Part shown: positions 18,269 through 26,822 of the stretch, piece after piece
Position numbering within the stretch: the first letter of the stretch is position 1
How the letters are laid out: every line of letters begins with the position of its first letter
Assembly: GCF_000234805.1 (NCBI RefSeq)
Contig: NC_016645.1
Location: 592,391 to 656,390 of the forward strand
DNA length: 64,000 nt
DNA from: Pyrobaculum ferrireducens
GTDB lineage: Archaea; Thermoproteota; Thermoprotei; Thermoproteales; Thermoproteaceae
Reading direction: 5' to 3'
Program-made: the position numbers and the translations under genes
Notes under the pieces: model-generated
The model's input: only the letters and a program-made list of their open reading frames with translations
What the model was told of the DNA's origin: nothing
Database searches by the model: none

Positions 18269-19039
18269 ATGAAGGTGGCTGTCCTGGTCAAGACAGCGCT
18301 CGACACGGGCCAGCTCCGGGTGAGGGATACGGTGGCGACAGAGGAAACCCCGCTGAAAATCAGCGACATAGACCGAAACGCCATTGAGGAGGCGGTGAAG
18401 CAAAAGGGGCAGGACAAGGCGTACGCCGTCACTGTGCTGAAGTGGGGGCCCCTCCAGAAGAAGGCCCAGGAGGCTGAGAACGTGTTGAGGGAGGCTCTGG
18501 CCATGGGCCTAGACGAGGCGTACCTCGTCGCCGACGAGAGGTTGCTAAACGCGAGCCACATGGCCACGGCAAAGGCGCTGGCCGCCGTGGTGAAGAAGGT
18601 AGGCGCGGACATCGTGCTGGCCGGGGAGGCCACTGTCGACAACTACACAGGTCAGATGCCCGCTAGAGTCGCCGCGGAGCTGGGCTGGCCCGTGGTGACC
18701 TACGTGAGAGAGCTGAAGGTAGAGGGGGGGAGGCTAATAGCCAGGCGCGACTTGGAGGACCACGTGGAGGTTGTGGAGGTTCAGCTACCGGCTGTTGTCT
18801 CGGTGACGAGGGAGATCAACCAGCCGCGCATCCCCACGTTGCTAGCGATTAGGGCTGCTATGAAGAAGCCGGTGAATAGGCTCACCCTTGCCGACCTCGG
18901 CGTCGAGGTGGCGCCCAGGATAGCCGCCGCCTACAAGCCCCTTGTAATACAGAGGAAGAAGGTGGTAATTAAAGACGGCACGCCGGAGGAGAAGGCTGAG
19001 AAGTTGATACAGTACCTCAGACAGGAGGGGGTGATATGA
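18269..19039 (+). CDS. etfB: Electron transfer flavoprotein beta subunit (FixA-like)
   Basis: 256 aa ETF-beta. It begins MKVAVLVKTALDTGQLRV and has the AMP/FAD loop region ADIVLAGEATVDNYTGQMPARVA. It pairs with etfA through an ATGA overlap. ETFs pass electrons from flavin dehydrogenases. In Pyrobaculum, EtfAB occurs with FixC/FixX-type subunits as a bifurcating complex, but no fixCX lies next to this pair, so partners must be elsewhere. A TTTAAATA element lies about 20-27 bp before the ATG. Confidence 0.9.
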   Translation: MKVAVLVKTALDTGQLRVRDTVATEETPLKISDIDRNAIEEAVKQKGQDKAYAVTVLKWGPLQKKAQEAENVLREALAMGLDEAYLVADERLLNASHMATAKALAAVVKKVGADIVLAGEATVDNYTGQMPARVAAELGWPVVTYVRELKVEGGRLIARRDLEDHVEVVEVQLPAVVSVTREINQPRIPTLLAIRAAMKKPVNRLTLADLGVEVAPRIAAAYKPLVIQRKKVVIKDGTPEEKAEKLIQYLRQEGVI

Positions 19040-19932
19040 AGGCCCTAGTGGTCTACCCCAACAGGGAGCTTCTATACGCCGCCTCTACACTAGGCGGAGA
19101 AGTCGCGGCGCTGGTCTTCAGCGAAAGGGAAGCCGAGGCCGTCAAGGGAGTGGCTCACAGGGCGTTGGTGGCTGAGGTAGATCCGAGGCTACCCGACGCG
19201 GTCGCGGAGGCTGTTGTCAAGGCCGCCCAGAGCTACCAGGTAGTGTTGTTGCCGTCTACTAAAAACGGGAAGACCGTGGGGGGTCTGGTGGCGCAGAGGC
19301 TGGGGGCCGAATTCTTGACAGACGTACTTTCGCTGAGGGTGGAGGGCGGCGTGTTGAAGGCAGAGAGGTACGTCTTCGGCAACAAGGCCGTGGCGGCTGT
19401 GGAGGCCGCTCCACCAGTTGTCGTAACAGTTGCGCCGGGCAGGTTCCAGGGCCAGCCGCCGGCGGTCCAGACCGCAGTCGAAAAAGTGGCTCTCCAGGTT
19501 GGTTCTAAGATGAAAATCGTGTCTGTGGAAGAGAAGGCGAGAGGCGCCGTTAAGCTAGAGGAGGCGGAGATCATCGTGTCTGTGGGCAGGGGCTTCAAGA
19601 AGAAGGAGGATCTCCAAATGGCTTTTGAACTAGCCAGAGTACTTGGCGGCCAGGTGGGTTGCTCCCGCCCCATAGCCGCGGACTTGAAGTGGCTACCGGA
19701 GGAGCACTGGGTTGGGCTCTCCGGCAAGAAGGTGAAGCCGAAGCTCTACCTAGCCATCGGCATCTCCGGCCAGCCGCAACACATAGCGGGTATATTAGAC
19801 AGCCGCATCATCGCGGCGATAAACAACGACCCCTCCGCGCCCATCTTCCAAAACGCAGACTACGGCGTCGTGGAGGACTTGTACAAAATAGTCCCCATAT
19901 TGATAAACAAGTTATCAAAAACTAAGGGCTAG
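19036..19932 (+). CDS. etfA: Electron transfer flavoprotein alpha subunit (FixB-like)
   Basis: 298 aa ETF-alpha. The C-terminal FAD-binding domain shows VSVGRGFKKKEDL, GCSRPIAAD, VGLSGKKVKPKLYLAIGISG and the SGQPQHIAG motif with NNDPSAPIF, all standard contacts to FAD. The N-terminal domain (about 1-170) is the variable alpha I domain. It overlaps etfB by 4 bp. Its 3' end runs 11 bp into the convergent CBS gene. Confidence 0.9.
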   Translation: MKALVVYPNRELLYAASTLGGEVAALVFSEREAEAVKGVAHRALVAEVDPRLPDAVAEAVVKAAQSYQVVLLPSTKNGKTVGGLVAQRLGAEFLTDVLSLRVEGGVLKAERYVFGNKAVAAVEAAPPVVVTVAPGRFQGQPPAVQTAVEKVALQVGSKMKIVSVEEKARGAVKLEEAEIIVSVGRGFKKKEDLQMAFELARVLGGQVGCSRPIAADLKWLPEEHWVGLSGKKVKPKLYLAIGISGQPQHIAGILDSRIIAAINNDPSAPIFQNADYGVVEDLYKIVPILINKLSKTKG

Positions 19933-20320
19933 CCGGGGATCTAAGCTCTCGGAGCACGTCTCTAATAGACACCATCCCCACGAGCTCCCCCTTTTTGTTG
20001 ACAACCACCAGGTGGCGGATGTTGTGCATTATCATCAAATCAGCCGCCTTATCCACGTCAGCATCCTCGCCTATGCTAACCACGCCCGTAGACATAAAAG
20101 CCTCGATAGGCGTAGACAGCGGCATCTTCATGGCGATGGCCCTCACAATGTCCCTTTCGGAGATCACCGCGACGGGCTTGTTGGGGTTGTCGGCCTCCAC
20201 GACTACAAGCGCCCCCACGTTCTCCGCGGCCATCTTCTCGGCGGCCTGCAACAAGGTGTCTTTTGGGGTGATAGTGACGGGCCTCCTACGGACCAGCGAG
20301 CCTACCAGACGCCGCCTCAT
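19922..20320 (-). CDS. Two-CBS-domain protein (132 aa)
   Basis: Two tandem CBS motifs occupy nearly the whole protein (about 15-70 and 77-128), each with the S-x-R-D adenosyl-ligand motif (VISERDIVRA, VSIRDVLREL). Such Bateman modules bind AMP/ATP or SAM and sense energy charge. The ATG at 20320 overlaps the stop of the upstream CBS gene (TGATG), so I prefer it to the TTG 24 bp further up. It probably regulates a separate target, perhaps the convergent EtfAB genes or PEP carboxylase; that is guesswork. Confidence 0.88.
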   Translation of the reverse strand: MRRRLVGSLVRRRPVTITPKDTLLQAAEKMAAENVGALVVVEADNPNKPVAVISERDIVRAIAMKMPLSTPIEAFMSTGVVSIGEDADVDKAADLMIMHNIRHLVVVNKKGELVGMVSIRDVLRELRSPASP

Positions 20321-20739
20321 CACTCCTCCGGAGGGGGCCACCAAACCTTCTCCCCAATAGCCTTCAGCGCCTTGTCCTCAATCAAGTCTCGGATTGACAC
20401 GACTCCCGCCAGCGTCCCGTCGTCGTTTAAAATCAACACATGTCTAATACCCCTCTCCCTCATAGCCTTAACCACTTTATACACGTCGTCTCCCCTCTTC
20501 GCGGTGAGGAGAGGCCCCCTCGTTCCGATATTCACAGCCTTCTCATCCATACCCACCCCCCGGTCAAGAGCCCTGATCACGTCGCGTTCAGACACCACAG
20601 CAACCGGCCTCCTCCCGCTGTCTACCACCACCACGAGACCTATGTTGTTACTAGCCATGAGTCTGACAACGTCTCTCACAGTAGCACCCTCCGTGACATA
20701 TATAGGTTGCCGCCGAATATAGACATCTATCTTCTCCAT
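20320..20739 (-). CDS. Two-CBS-domain protein (139 aa)
   Basis: A second Bateman module, related to its downstream neighbour. It has VVSERDVIRALDRG in the first CBS and GVVSIRDLIED in the second. The Pro-rich tail ends PPPEE. It is first in a two-gene operon transcribed away from the PEP carboxylase 3' end. Tandem paralogous CBS genes may form a hetero-dimeric sensor. Confidence 0.88.
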   Translation of the reverse strand: MEKIDVYIRRQPIYVTEGATVRDVVRLMASNNIGLVVVVDSGRRPVAVVSERDVIRALDRGVGMDEKAVNIGTRGPLLTAKRGDDVYKVVKAMRERGIRHVLILNDDGTLAGVVSIRDLIEDKALKAIGEKVWWPPPEE

Positions 20740-20777
20740 GTCATAAAGTTGAGACGTGTATATATACTCTATTCTAC

Positions 20778-22163
20778 TTAGCCAAGGAACTTGCGGTACT
20801 TAGCCATGGCTATTATATTTGACTCATTTCTATACATCCGCAGAAGCGCTAGGTATGTGCCGGCGGCTCTATCTCTAACATCTAGGTAGTCAAGAGCCTC
20901 GTTTACAATTTTTACAAAATCCTCGCCGACGTAGCGCTCCGCAATGGCGGGGTCGTAGAACTGCGCATCGTACTGAACCTCCTTCCGGTAGGCAGGAAGC
21001 GCCCTCAGCAGGAGGTCGAGTTTATCCCCACGCGCGAGCTCCACCACGGTAGGCGCGTCGAGCAGAATTGGGGGCAACCCCATGGCGTACCACGTGGAGG
21101 TGTATACAATAGCCCTAGGCATGTTAACCACACGGTCGTGCAACGTCAAGCTCCTGCCATACACGTTCCAGCTGACGCGGTCGCGGGTGGGGGGCACGAG
21201 CCGCGCCACCTCGACGATCTTGTCTGCATATTTCGCAACTACTCCCCGGTAGTTCGAGCTGGCTTGGGTAATTATCTGGTAAAGCTCCGGATCTACAGCC
21301 TTGACCCCCCTCACACAGCATGCGGCAAGTAGCGACTCCTTTACATTTACATACTCGTTATAAGACACGTCGTATCTAACCGCCGACTGGATAGTTACTG
21401 TGTAGTAACCAGAGTACTGTAGCACTTCTAAATGCGCCAGCTGTGGGTTGTTTATACCTCCGCGGAAGGGAGGGGAGCCCATCCCCAGAATGGGGTGTAT
21501 CCTCACGCCGAACCTCTCCTCTATCTGCGGCGTCTTTGCCAAGGTCAACACTATGGAGAGCGCGGATGCTATGTGGCCGTACTTGACGGCTGAGTCGGAC
21601 TTGCCCAGGAACAGCCTGATCCTCTGCGGCTTCTCCTCCAGCTTATTCATAAAGGAGGCGAGCATGTCCTCGATCTTCAGCTGGGCGTGGGCGTCCTCCA
21701 CCAGCGGCACAATTTCTATAGGCTCCCACTTGATACCCAATTCCTGTTCGTAAATTCTCGACTTGTGTTGCAACATCCTGTATACAAGGTAAAGCGTGTC
21801 TATATCAGCCACCATGGGCAGTACCACCCACCTAATGGCCTGTCTTCCCATCAGCTTCACAGAGAAGTAGTTGGCGAGGACGGCCGCCTCGAGGGTCAGC
21901 ATAGCTCTTTCAAACTCCTCAAGCCTTGGGTTAGGCATCCGGGGGGTTAGAAAGAACTTCTCCCCCAGAGGCAAGTCGGCCTCCTTAGCCTTGACCGTTA
22001 TGTCCTTGGGCTGGGAGTAGGGCGTAGTCTTCCCCTCGTAGTCTATCATAACTTCGTCGCATCCATAGGCGGTGTGGCCAACCAACGCCTCATCCACCTC
22101 CTCGGCCGCGGTGATCTTCACCGTGGTGTCCGGGTGCTGTGTACACATGAGCTTAGGCGTCAT
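20778..22163 (-). CDS. ppcA: Phosphoenolpyruvate carboxylase, archaeal type
   Basis: 461 aa from ATG 22163, matching the short archaeal PEPC family (about 500 aa, versus about 900 in bacteria). Its N-terminus PKLMCTQHPD is the family signature, followed by DYEGKTTPYSQ. It has a Gly-rich GMGSPPFRGGI segment and FLGKSDSAVKYGH. The enzyme carboxylates PEP to oxaloacetate, the bicarbonate-fixing step of the dicarboxylate/4-hydroxybutyrate cycle. An in-frame extension upstream to 22238 is AT-rich promoter sequence; the TATA at 22185-22194 sits correctly for 22163. Confidence 0.93.
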   Translation of the reverse strand: MTPKLMCTQHPDTTVKITAAEEVDEALVGHTAYGCDEVMIDYEGKTTPYSQPKDITVKAKEADLPLGEKFFLTPRMPNPRLEEFERAMLTLEAAVLANYFSVKLMGRQAIRWVVLPMVADIDTLYLVYRMLQHKSRIYEQELGIKWEPIEIVPLVEDAHAQLKIEDMLASFMNKLEEKPQRIRLFLGKSDSAVKYGHIASALSIVLTLAKTPQIEERFGVRIHPILGMGSPPFRGGINNPQLAHLEVLQYSGYYTVTIQSAVRYDVSYNEYVNVKESLLAACCVRGVKAVDPELYQIITQASSNYRGVVAKYADKIVEVARLVPPTRDRVSWNVYGRSLTLHDRVVNMPRAIVYTSTWYAMGLPPILLDAPTVVELARGDKLDLLLRALPAYRKEVQYDAQFYDPAIAERYVGEDFVKIVNEALDYLDVRDRAAGTYLALLRMYRNESNIIAMAKYRKFLG

Positions 22164-22280
22164 TACCTGTGTCTCTATCTGGAGGTTTTTAAAGTTTAAG
22201 CTATAAAATCTATAATTATAAAAATAATTAAAAAACAATAAAAAAGTTAAGATTTAAAAAGTTTTGTATTAACCACGCCG
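22164..22280. promoter_or_regulatory. Divergent promoter region, ppcA / alcohol dehydrogenase
   Basis: A very AT-rich 117-bp gap. It holds a minus-strand TATA (22185-22194, CTTTAAAAAC) for ppcA and a plus-strand TATA (22253-22260, TTTAAAAA) for the dehydrogenase. Both are about 21-30 bp from their starts. The shared spacer would allow common control of two carbon-fixation genes. Confidence 0.6.
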
Positions 22281-23369
22281 ATGAAAGCCGCCGTCCTAAG
22301 GCAGTACAACCAGCCACTGAAGCTGGAGGACGTCGACGCGGCGCCTCCCCAACGCGGCGAGGTCAAGGTGAGGATTCATGCCGCCGGCGTGTGCCACAGC
22401 GACTTGTACGTACTCGAAGGCGCCACACCCGTACCGCCGCCTCTCGTGCCGGGGCACGAAGCGGTGGCGGTGGTGGAGGAGGTAGGCCCCGACGTCGACA
22501 GCGTGTCACCCGGCGACGTGGTCGTCACTAGCTTCATATGGCCATGTGGACGCTGTAAGAACTGCGTAAGGGGGGCGGAAAATCTTTGTGAAAATTTTGC
22601 AAAAGTCCGGCTCAAGGGCGTACTGCTGGACGGAACCACAAGGCTGAGGAGCCGCACGGGGGAGGAGATTAGGATATTTCTCGGAGGTACCTGGGCTGAG
22701 GAGGCTGTGGTCCCGGCCACCGCGGTGGCTAAACTGCCGCCGGCTATGAAGGGCCGTAGAGAATTAGCCATGCTCGGCTGTGCCTACCTAACGGCGTACG
22801 GCGCGGTGGTGAACACAGGCTCCGTCTCCCCGGGAGACGTCGTGGCGGTTATAGGCACGGGCGGCGTCGGGCTGGCCGCCGTCCAGATAGCCAAGGCGGT
22901 GGGGGCGAGGGTGGTGGCAGTGGGGAGGAATTCCCAAAAGCTTAAAATAGCGGCGGAGCTGGGGGCCGAAGTCGTGGACACGAAATCCGACGACGCCGTA
23001 AAGGCGGTGCAGGAGCTGACAGGCGGGAGAGGGGCAGACGTCGTCATCGAGGCAGTTGGGTCAGACGAGACTATACAACAGGCAGTGGACATGGCGGCCC
23101 TGGGCGGAAGGGTGGTCCTCGTCGGCTTAATGCCGATGGGCCACAAAACGCCCCTTGCCCTGGCCAGGGTGGTCCGTGGGGGCATACAGATTCTGGGTAG
23201 CTACGGCGCGAGGCCTAGGCTAGATCTGCCCGTAGTTATCAAAATGGTGGAGAGAGGTCTTCTACAGCCGGAGAGGCTCGCCGGCCCCGTCTACAAGCTG
23301 GAGGAGATAAACGACGCCGTGGAGGCTCTAAGGAGCGGGAGGGCCGTTAGACCTATAGTGGTGCCTTAG
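22281..23369 (+). CDS. Zn-dependent alcohol dehydrogenase, probable succinate-semialdehyde reductase
   Basis: 362 aa medium-chain dehydrogenase. The catalytic Zn ligands are in AGVCHSDLY (C38), PGHEAVAVVEEVG (H60, E61) and a later Cys (LGCAYLTAYG). The structural Zn site is CGRCKNCVRGAENLC (four Cys near 90-105). A Rossmann loop GTGGVGLAAVQ lies near 183-193. In Thermoproteales the semialdehyde reductase of the dicarboxylate/4-hydroxybutyrate cycle belongs to this family and lies beside the dehydratase and ligase genes, as here. The substrate is therefore inferred from context. The gene overlaps the convergent flavoprotein by 42 bp. Confidence 0.82.
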   Translation: MKAAVLRQYNQPLKLEDVDAAPPQRGEVKVRIHAAGVCHSDLYVLEGATPVPPPLVPGHEAVAVVEEVGPDVDSVSPGDVVVTSFIWPCGRCKNCVRGAENLCENFAKVRLKGVLLDGTTRLRSRTGEEIRIFLGGTWAEEAVVPATAVAKLPPAMKGRRELAMLGCAYLTAYGAVVNTGSVSPGDVVAVIGTGGVGLAAVQIAKAVGARVVAVGRNSQKLKIAAELGAEVVDTKSDDAVKAVQELTGGRGADVVIEAVGSDETIQQAVDMAALGGRVVLVGLMPMGHKTPLALARVVRGGIQILGSYGARPRLDLPVVIKMVERGLLQPERLAGPVYKLEEINDAVEALRSGRAVRPIVVP

Positions 23370-24674
23370 CCACAGCCTCCCCACGACGGCGAGGGGGTGC
23401 CACACCGGCGCGGTGAAGGGCATGTAGGTATACTCGGCGTTGAAGAGCTCCTCCACCGGCCTCCCGATGAACTGCGACGCGAGGTCTATATATCCGGAGA
23501 TCGACTGGGTTAGCCCCACGGCCTGCACCCCTATCAGCCTCCCCCGGGAGATCACCGCCTTCAGCGTGACGTCTCTCAGCTCCCTCATGTACCTAGCCTT
23601 GTCGTGGGTCTTCACCACGTAGCTCTCCACAGGCATGCCCTTCCTCCTCGCCTCTGCCTCGGTGAGGCCCACAGCGCCGATGTACATCTCGTCGAATTTA
23701 GTAACAGAGGCCCCCGCCACCGGGTGGAACTCGGCAACCCTAGCCCCGAGACCTGCATTTGTCCCCGCCACGTAGCCCATCTTATTTGCATACGTGGCTA
23801 GGGGTATCCACACGGGCTCCCCCGTCACCTTGTGTATAGACTCGGCGACGTCCCCCGCCACGTACACCCCCGGCGGCCCCGCCTCCATGTACTTATTCAC
23901 AGAGATGGCGCCCGTGGGGCCGATCCTGGCGCCGGCCTTTACGGCGAGCTCCACGTTTGGCCTAACCCCCGTGGCCAGGATCACTGCGTCCGCCGGGTAC
24001 CGCCCCCCGTCGGTGACTACGTACTCCACCCTGTCTCCTCCAGTAATCCTCTCAATTCTCTCCCCCATTCTGAGCTCCACGCCCCGGCTCTCCATGTAGC
24101 TAGCCACCAGCTTCCCGATGTCTGGGTCGAGGACTTTAGACATGGGGAAGGGCCCCACGTCTATTAAAACCACCTTCTTACCCATTGCGTTTAGCACATC
24201 TGCCATCTCGACCCCTATGTACCCCGCCCCCACAACCACCACTCTCGCCGCTCCTCTCAGTAGCGATCTAGCCTCCTCCACGCTGTCTACCCCCCTCAGC
24301 ACCACCACGCCTTTCTTATCCAGCCCCTCTACCTGCGGCACCCATGGCCTGGCGCCGGTGGCGACTATCACCACGTCGAAGTCGAGCAACCCGGCGAGGC
24401 GACCCTCTAGCTTAGCTCTGCCGCCCGCGATGTCGACGACCTTCGTCTTGGTGTACACCTCCACGCCTCTCTCCACTTCGAAACTCTCCTCCTGGTACAG
24501 CCACAGAGCCTCTTCGGAGAGGCCGGCGATGGCGTAGGGGATGGCGCACGGCGCGTGGGTGATGTAGCCGCCCGCCTCCACCAGAACCACTCTGCAACTT
24601 GGGCACACTTTCTTGGCGCGGGACGCGGCGGTGGCCCCCGCCGCCCCTCCCCCCACTACTAATATCGTCTTCAC
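23328..24674 (-). CDS. FAD/NAD(P) disulfide oxidoreductase, CoA-disulfide-reductase-like
   Basis: 448 aa. FAD loop VGGGAAGATAA at the N-terminus, a single redox-active Cys in THAPCAIPY (near residue 43), the second nucleotide loop VVGAGYIGVEMA, and the VYVAGDVAE motif. One active Cys rather than a C-x4-C pair is characteristic of the CoA-disulfide reductase / NADH oxidase / polysulfide reductase group. It lies between the semialdehyde reductase and fumarate reductase genes, so it may link NAD(P)H, thiols or CoA to that block. GTG start at 24674 after GATTAAAAAAG. Confidence 0.85.
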   Translation of the reverse strand: MKTILVVGGGAAGATAASRAKKVCPSCRVVLVEAGGYITHAPCAIPYAIAGLSEEALWLYQEESFEVERGVEVYTKTKVVDIAGGRAKLEGRLAGLLDFDVVIVATGARPWVPQVEGLDKKGVVVLRGVDSVEEARSLLRGAARVVVVGAGYIGVEMADVLNAMGKKVVLIDVGPFPMSKVLDPDIGKLVASYMESRGVELRMGERIERITGGDRVEYVVTDGGRYPADAVILATGVRPNVELAVKAGARIGPTGAISVNKYMEAGPPGVYVAGDVAESIHKVTGEPVWIPLATYANKMGYVAGTNAGLGARVAEFHPVAGASVTKFDEMYIGAVGLTEAEARRKGMPVESYVVKTHDKARYMRELRDVTLKAVISRGRLIGVQAVGLTQSISGYIDLASQFIGRPVEELFNAEYTYMPFTAPVWHPLAVVGRLWLRHHYRSNGPPAP

Positions 24675-24713
24675 TAGATTAACATAAATGAATCTTTTTT
24701 AATCTTTCTTGAA

Positions 24714-25019
24714 TTATGTATCAGTAACTAAATCTTTAATTATATTTTTACCTTTGATGGGCTCTACGAATATCTCCTTGGTCCCCAGGTCGGAGAGCTT
24801 GACGGTGCACGCCAGCCGCGGCACGCCGTTTATAACCATAGCGCAAGCCCCGCAGACCCCCATCCTACACGCATATCTAAAACTAAGCGACCCGTCAATC
24901 CCTCTGACTTTAAATAAGAGATCTAGCACAGTTATGTTGGGGTTCTCCACCTCCACTCTGTAGCTTTGGTAGTACTGCCGTCCCTGGGTGCCCCGCTTGA
25001 TGTGGATAGTGACCTCCAT
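24714..25019 (-). CDS. Short [2Fe-2S] partner of fumarate reductase/succinate dehydrogenase
   Basis: Only 101 aa. It matches the N-terminal plant-ferredoxin half of SdhB/FrdB, with the cluster motif CRMGVCGAC (about 51-59) and a fourth Cys in RLACTV, and the usual VEPIKGKNIIKDL that normally leads into the second half. The C-terminal domain with the [3Fe-4S] and [4Fe-4S] clusters is missing. The stop is followed by a promoter-like AT stretch, so no frameshifted remainder is visible. The ATG overlaps the flavoprotein stop (TGATG). It probably works as a one-cluster electron carrier to FrdA. Confidence 0.85.
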   Translation of the reverse strand: MEVTIHIKRGTQGRQYYQSYRVEVENPNITVLDLLFKVRGIDGSLSFRYACRMGVCGACAMVINGVPRLACTVKLSDLGTKEIFVEPIKGKNIIKDLVTDT

Positions 25020-26749
25020 CAGTACCTCCTAACCTCGGGCATCCACCTCGTGATGTTTACCTCCCGCTTCGCCACGAGTAGAGAACCCCCGTAGAGGTAG
25101 TACAGGGTGTGTCTAAGCCACGACTTGTCTTCTCTCTGCGGGTAGTCAAGCCGGTAGTGGGAACCGCGGCTCTCTTGTCTGAGGAGGGCGCCGGTGAGTA
25201 TGGTCTGCGCCGCCAGGACGGCCCCGTCCAGCTCCAAAACCTCGCGGAGCTCCATGTTGTAGACAAGCCCCCCGTCTGAGATTCTAATGTCGGCGAGCCT
25301 CTTCTGCAACGCCGACAGCCTCCCCAGCGCCTTAGACAGCTCAGAGCCGTGCCTCACCACGCCCGCCGCCTCATCCATGATGTTCTGCAACTCCCTCGCA
25401 ATAGAGGAGGGGGTCTCCCCACCCCTCTCCCGCTTGACGAGACCGTAGACCCGCTCCTCCTCCCTCTTCACCTCCTCGGTCAACACGCCGGAGGGGGTAG
25501 ACGGCGTGGATTTTGCGTACTGCGCAGCCGCCTCGCCGGCTAACTTTCCCCAGACGGCGCACTCCGAGAGGGAGTTTGACCCCAGTCTGTTCGCCCCGTG
25601 GAGGCCTACGGACGCCACCTCCCCAGCCGCCCACAGCCCCCTTATCCAGCGTCCATCTGCCGCGAGGACCCTCCCCTGGGCGTCTGTGTATACACCCCCC
25701 ATGAAGTAGTGAGCCGCAGGTCTAACGGGTATGAGGTCCCTCGTCGGGTCCACGCCAGCATACGTCTTGGAGAGCTCGAGGAGCTGAGGCAACCTCTCCT
25801 TTAGCCTCTTCTCGTCGATATGCCTCACGTCGAGGCCCACGTAGCAGAGGCCAGACTCGTGGGTGAAGCCCCTGCCCTGGGCGCACTCCGTGTAGATCGC
25901 CCTGGACACCACGTCCCTGGGGGCCAGCTCCATCTTCTCCGGGGCGTACCTCTTCATAAACCTCTCACCGAGCCTATTCACCAGGTAGCCCCCCTCGGCC
26001 CTAGCCGCCTCAGATATCAAAATACCGCTTGGAACCAGCGCAGTGGGGTGGAATTGCACAAACTCCATGTCTCTAAGGGCGGCGCCGGCCCGTAGCGCGT
26101 AGCCGTATACCTCGCCCGTGTTTAGATACCCCATGGTGGTGGTTCGGAACATCCTCCCCCCGCCCCCCGCCGCCAGAACCCCCGCCTTCGCGGCAAAGCC
26201 CTTCAGCTCGCCCCTCCTCATGTCGTACGCCACGAAACCGAGGAACACGCCGTTCCTCACCACTATCCTAGTGACGAAGTGCTCCTCATACAGATGGACG
26301 TTGGGTAGCCCCTTTACATATTTATAAAGGGCCGTCATTATGTAGAACCCAGTCTTGTCCTTTACAAAAAGCGTCCTAGGCTTAGACATGCCGCCGAAGA
26401 GCCTCAGCGAGTAGGAGCCGTCGGGATCTCTGTTCCACGGCACGCCGATAGACTCGAGAAACTTAACCTCCCGCGGCGCCTCGTAGGCGAATTGGACAGC
26501 CACCTCTTGATCCACCAGGTAGTCGCCGCCCTTTACCGTGTCGTAGGCGTGGAGCTCCGGGCTGTCGCCGGTCTTCGCCGGGTCAACCACCGCGGCCATG
26601 CCGCCCTCCGCCGATATGCTGTGGGAACGAGGCCCACTTACCTTTGTCAAAACCGCCACCTCCACACCTGCGGCTGCCGCGGCGGCGGCCGCCCTAAGCC
26701 CCGCCAGTCCCGAGCCTACTACAACTACGTCGTATTTTAAAACCTCCAC
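25019..26749 (-). CDS. frdA: Fumarate reductase/succinate dehydrogenase flavoprotein subunit
   Basis: 576 aa. It has FAD loop VVVGSGLAGLRAA, the covalent-FAD histidine in RSHSISAEGGMAAV (about residue 43), the substrate loop HPTALVP, the catalytic Arg region LAPRDVVSRAI, and HGANRLGSNSLSE. The family interconverts fumarate and succinate. Next to PEP carboxylase and 4-hydroxybutyryl-CoA dehydratase the reductive direction is likely. No membrane anchor genes are adjacent, and the iron-sulfur partner is only half length. GTG start at 26749 after a TTTTTAAATT element. Confidence 0.92.
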   Translation of the reverse strand: MEVLKYDVVVVGSGLAGLRAAAAAAAAGVEVAVLTKVSGPRSHSISAEGGMAAVVDPAKTGDSPELHAYDTVKGGDYLVDQEVAVQFAYEAPREVKFLESIGVPWNRDPDGSYSLRLFGGMSKPRTLFVKDKTGFYIMTALYKYVKGLPNVHLYEEHFVTRIVVRNGVFLGFVAYDMRRGELKGFAAKAGVLAAGGGGRMFRTTTMGYLNTGEVYGYALRAGAALRDMEFVQFHPTALVPSGILISEAARAEGGYLVNRLGERFMKRYAPEKMELAPRDVVSRAIYTECAQGRGFTHESGLCYVGLDVRHIDEKRLKERLPQLLELSKTYAGVDPTRDLIPVRPAAHYFMGGVYTDAQGRVLAADGRWIRGLWAAGEVASVGLHGANRLGSNSLSECAVWGKLAGEAAAQYAKSTPSTPSGVLTEEVKREEERVYGLVKRERGGETPSSIARELQNIMDEAAGVVRHGSELSKALGRLSALQKRLADIRISDGGLVYNMELREVLELDGAVLAAQTILTGALLRQESRGSHYRLDYPQREDKSWLRHTLYYLYGGSLLVAKREVNITRWMPEVRRY

Positions 26750-26822
26750 AGAGAGCGTAATTTAAAAAGTTATAAAGTTATTTTGTCATTATTTATAATT
26801 CCTTGAAAATTTTAATTATAGT

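Noticed and set aside
22268..22278. TTAACCACG directly before the alcohol dehydrogenase start
   Set aside because: Wrong position (3-12 bp before ATG, downstream of the TATA) compared with the denitrification operators.
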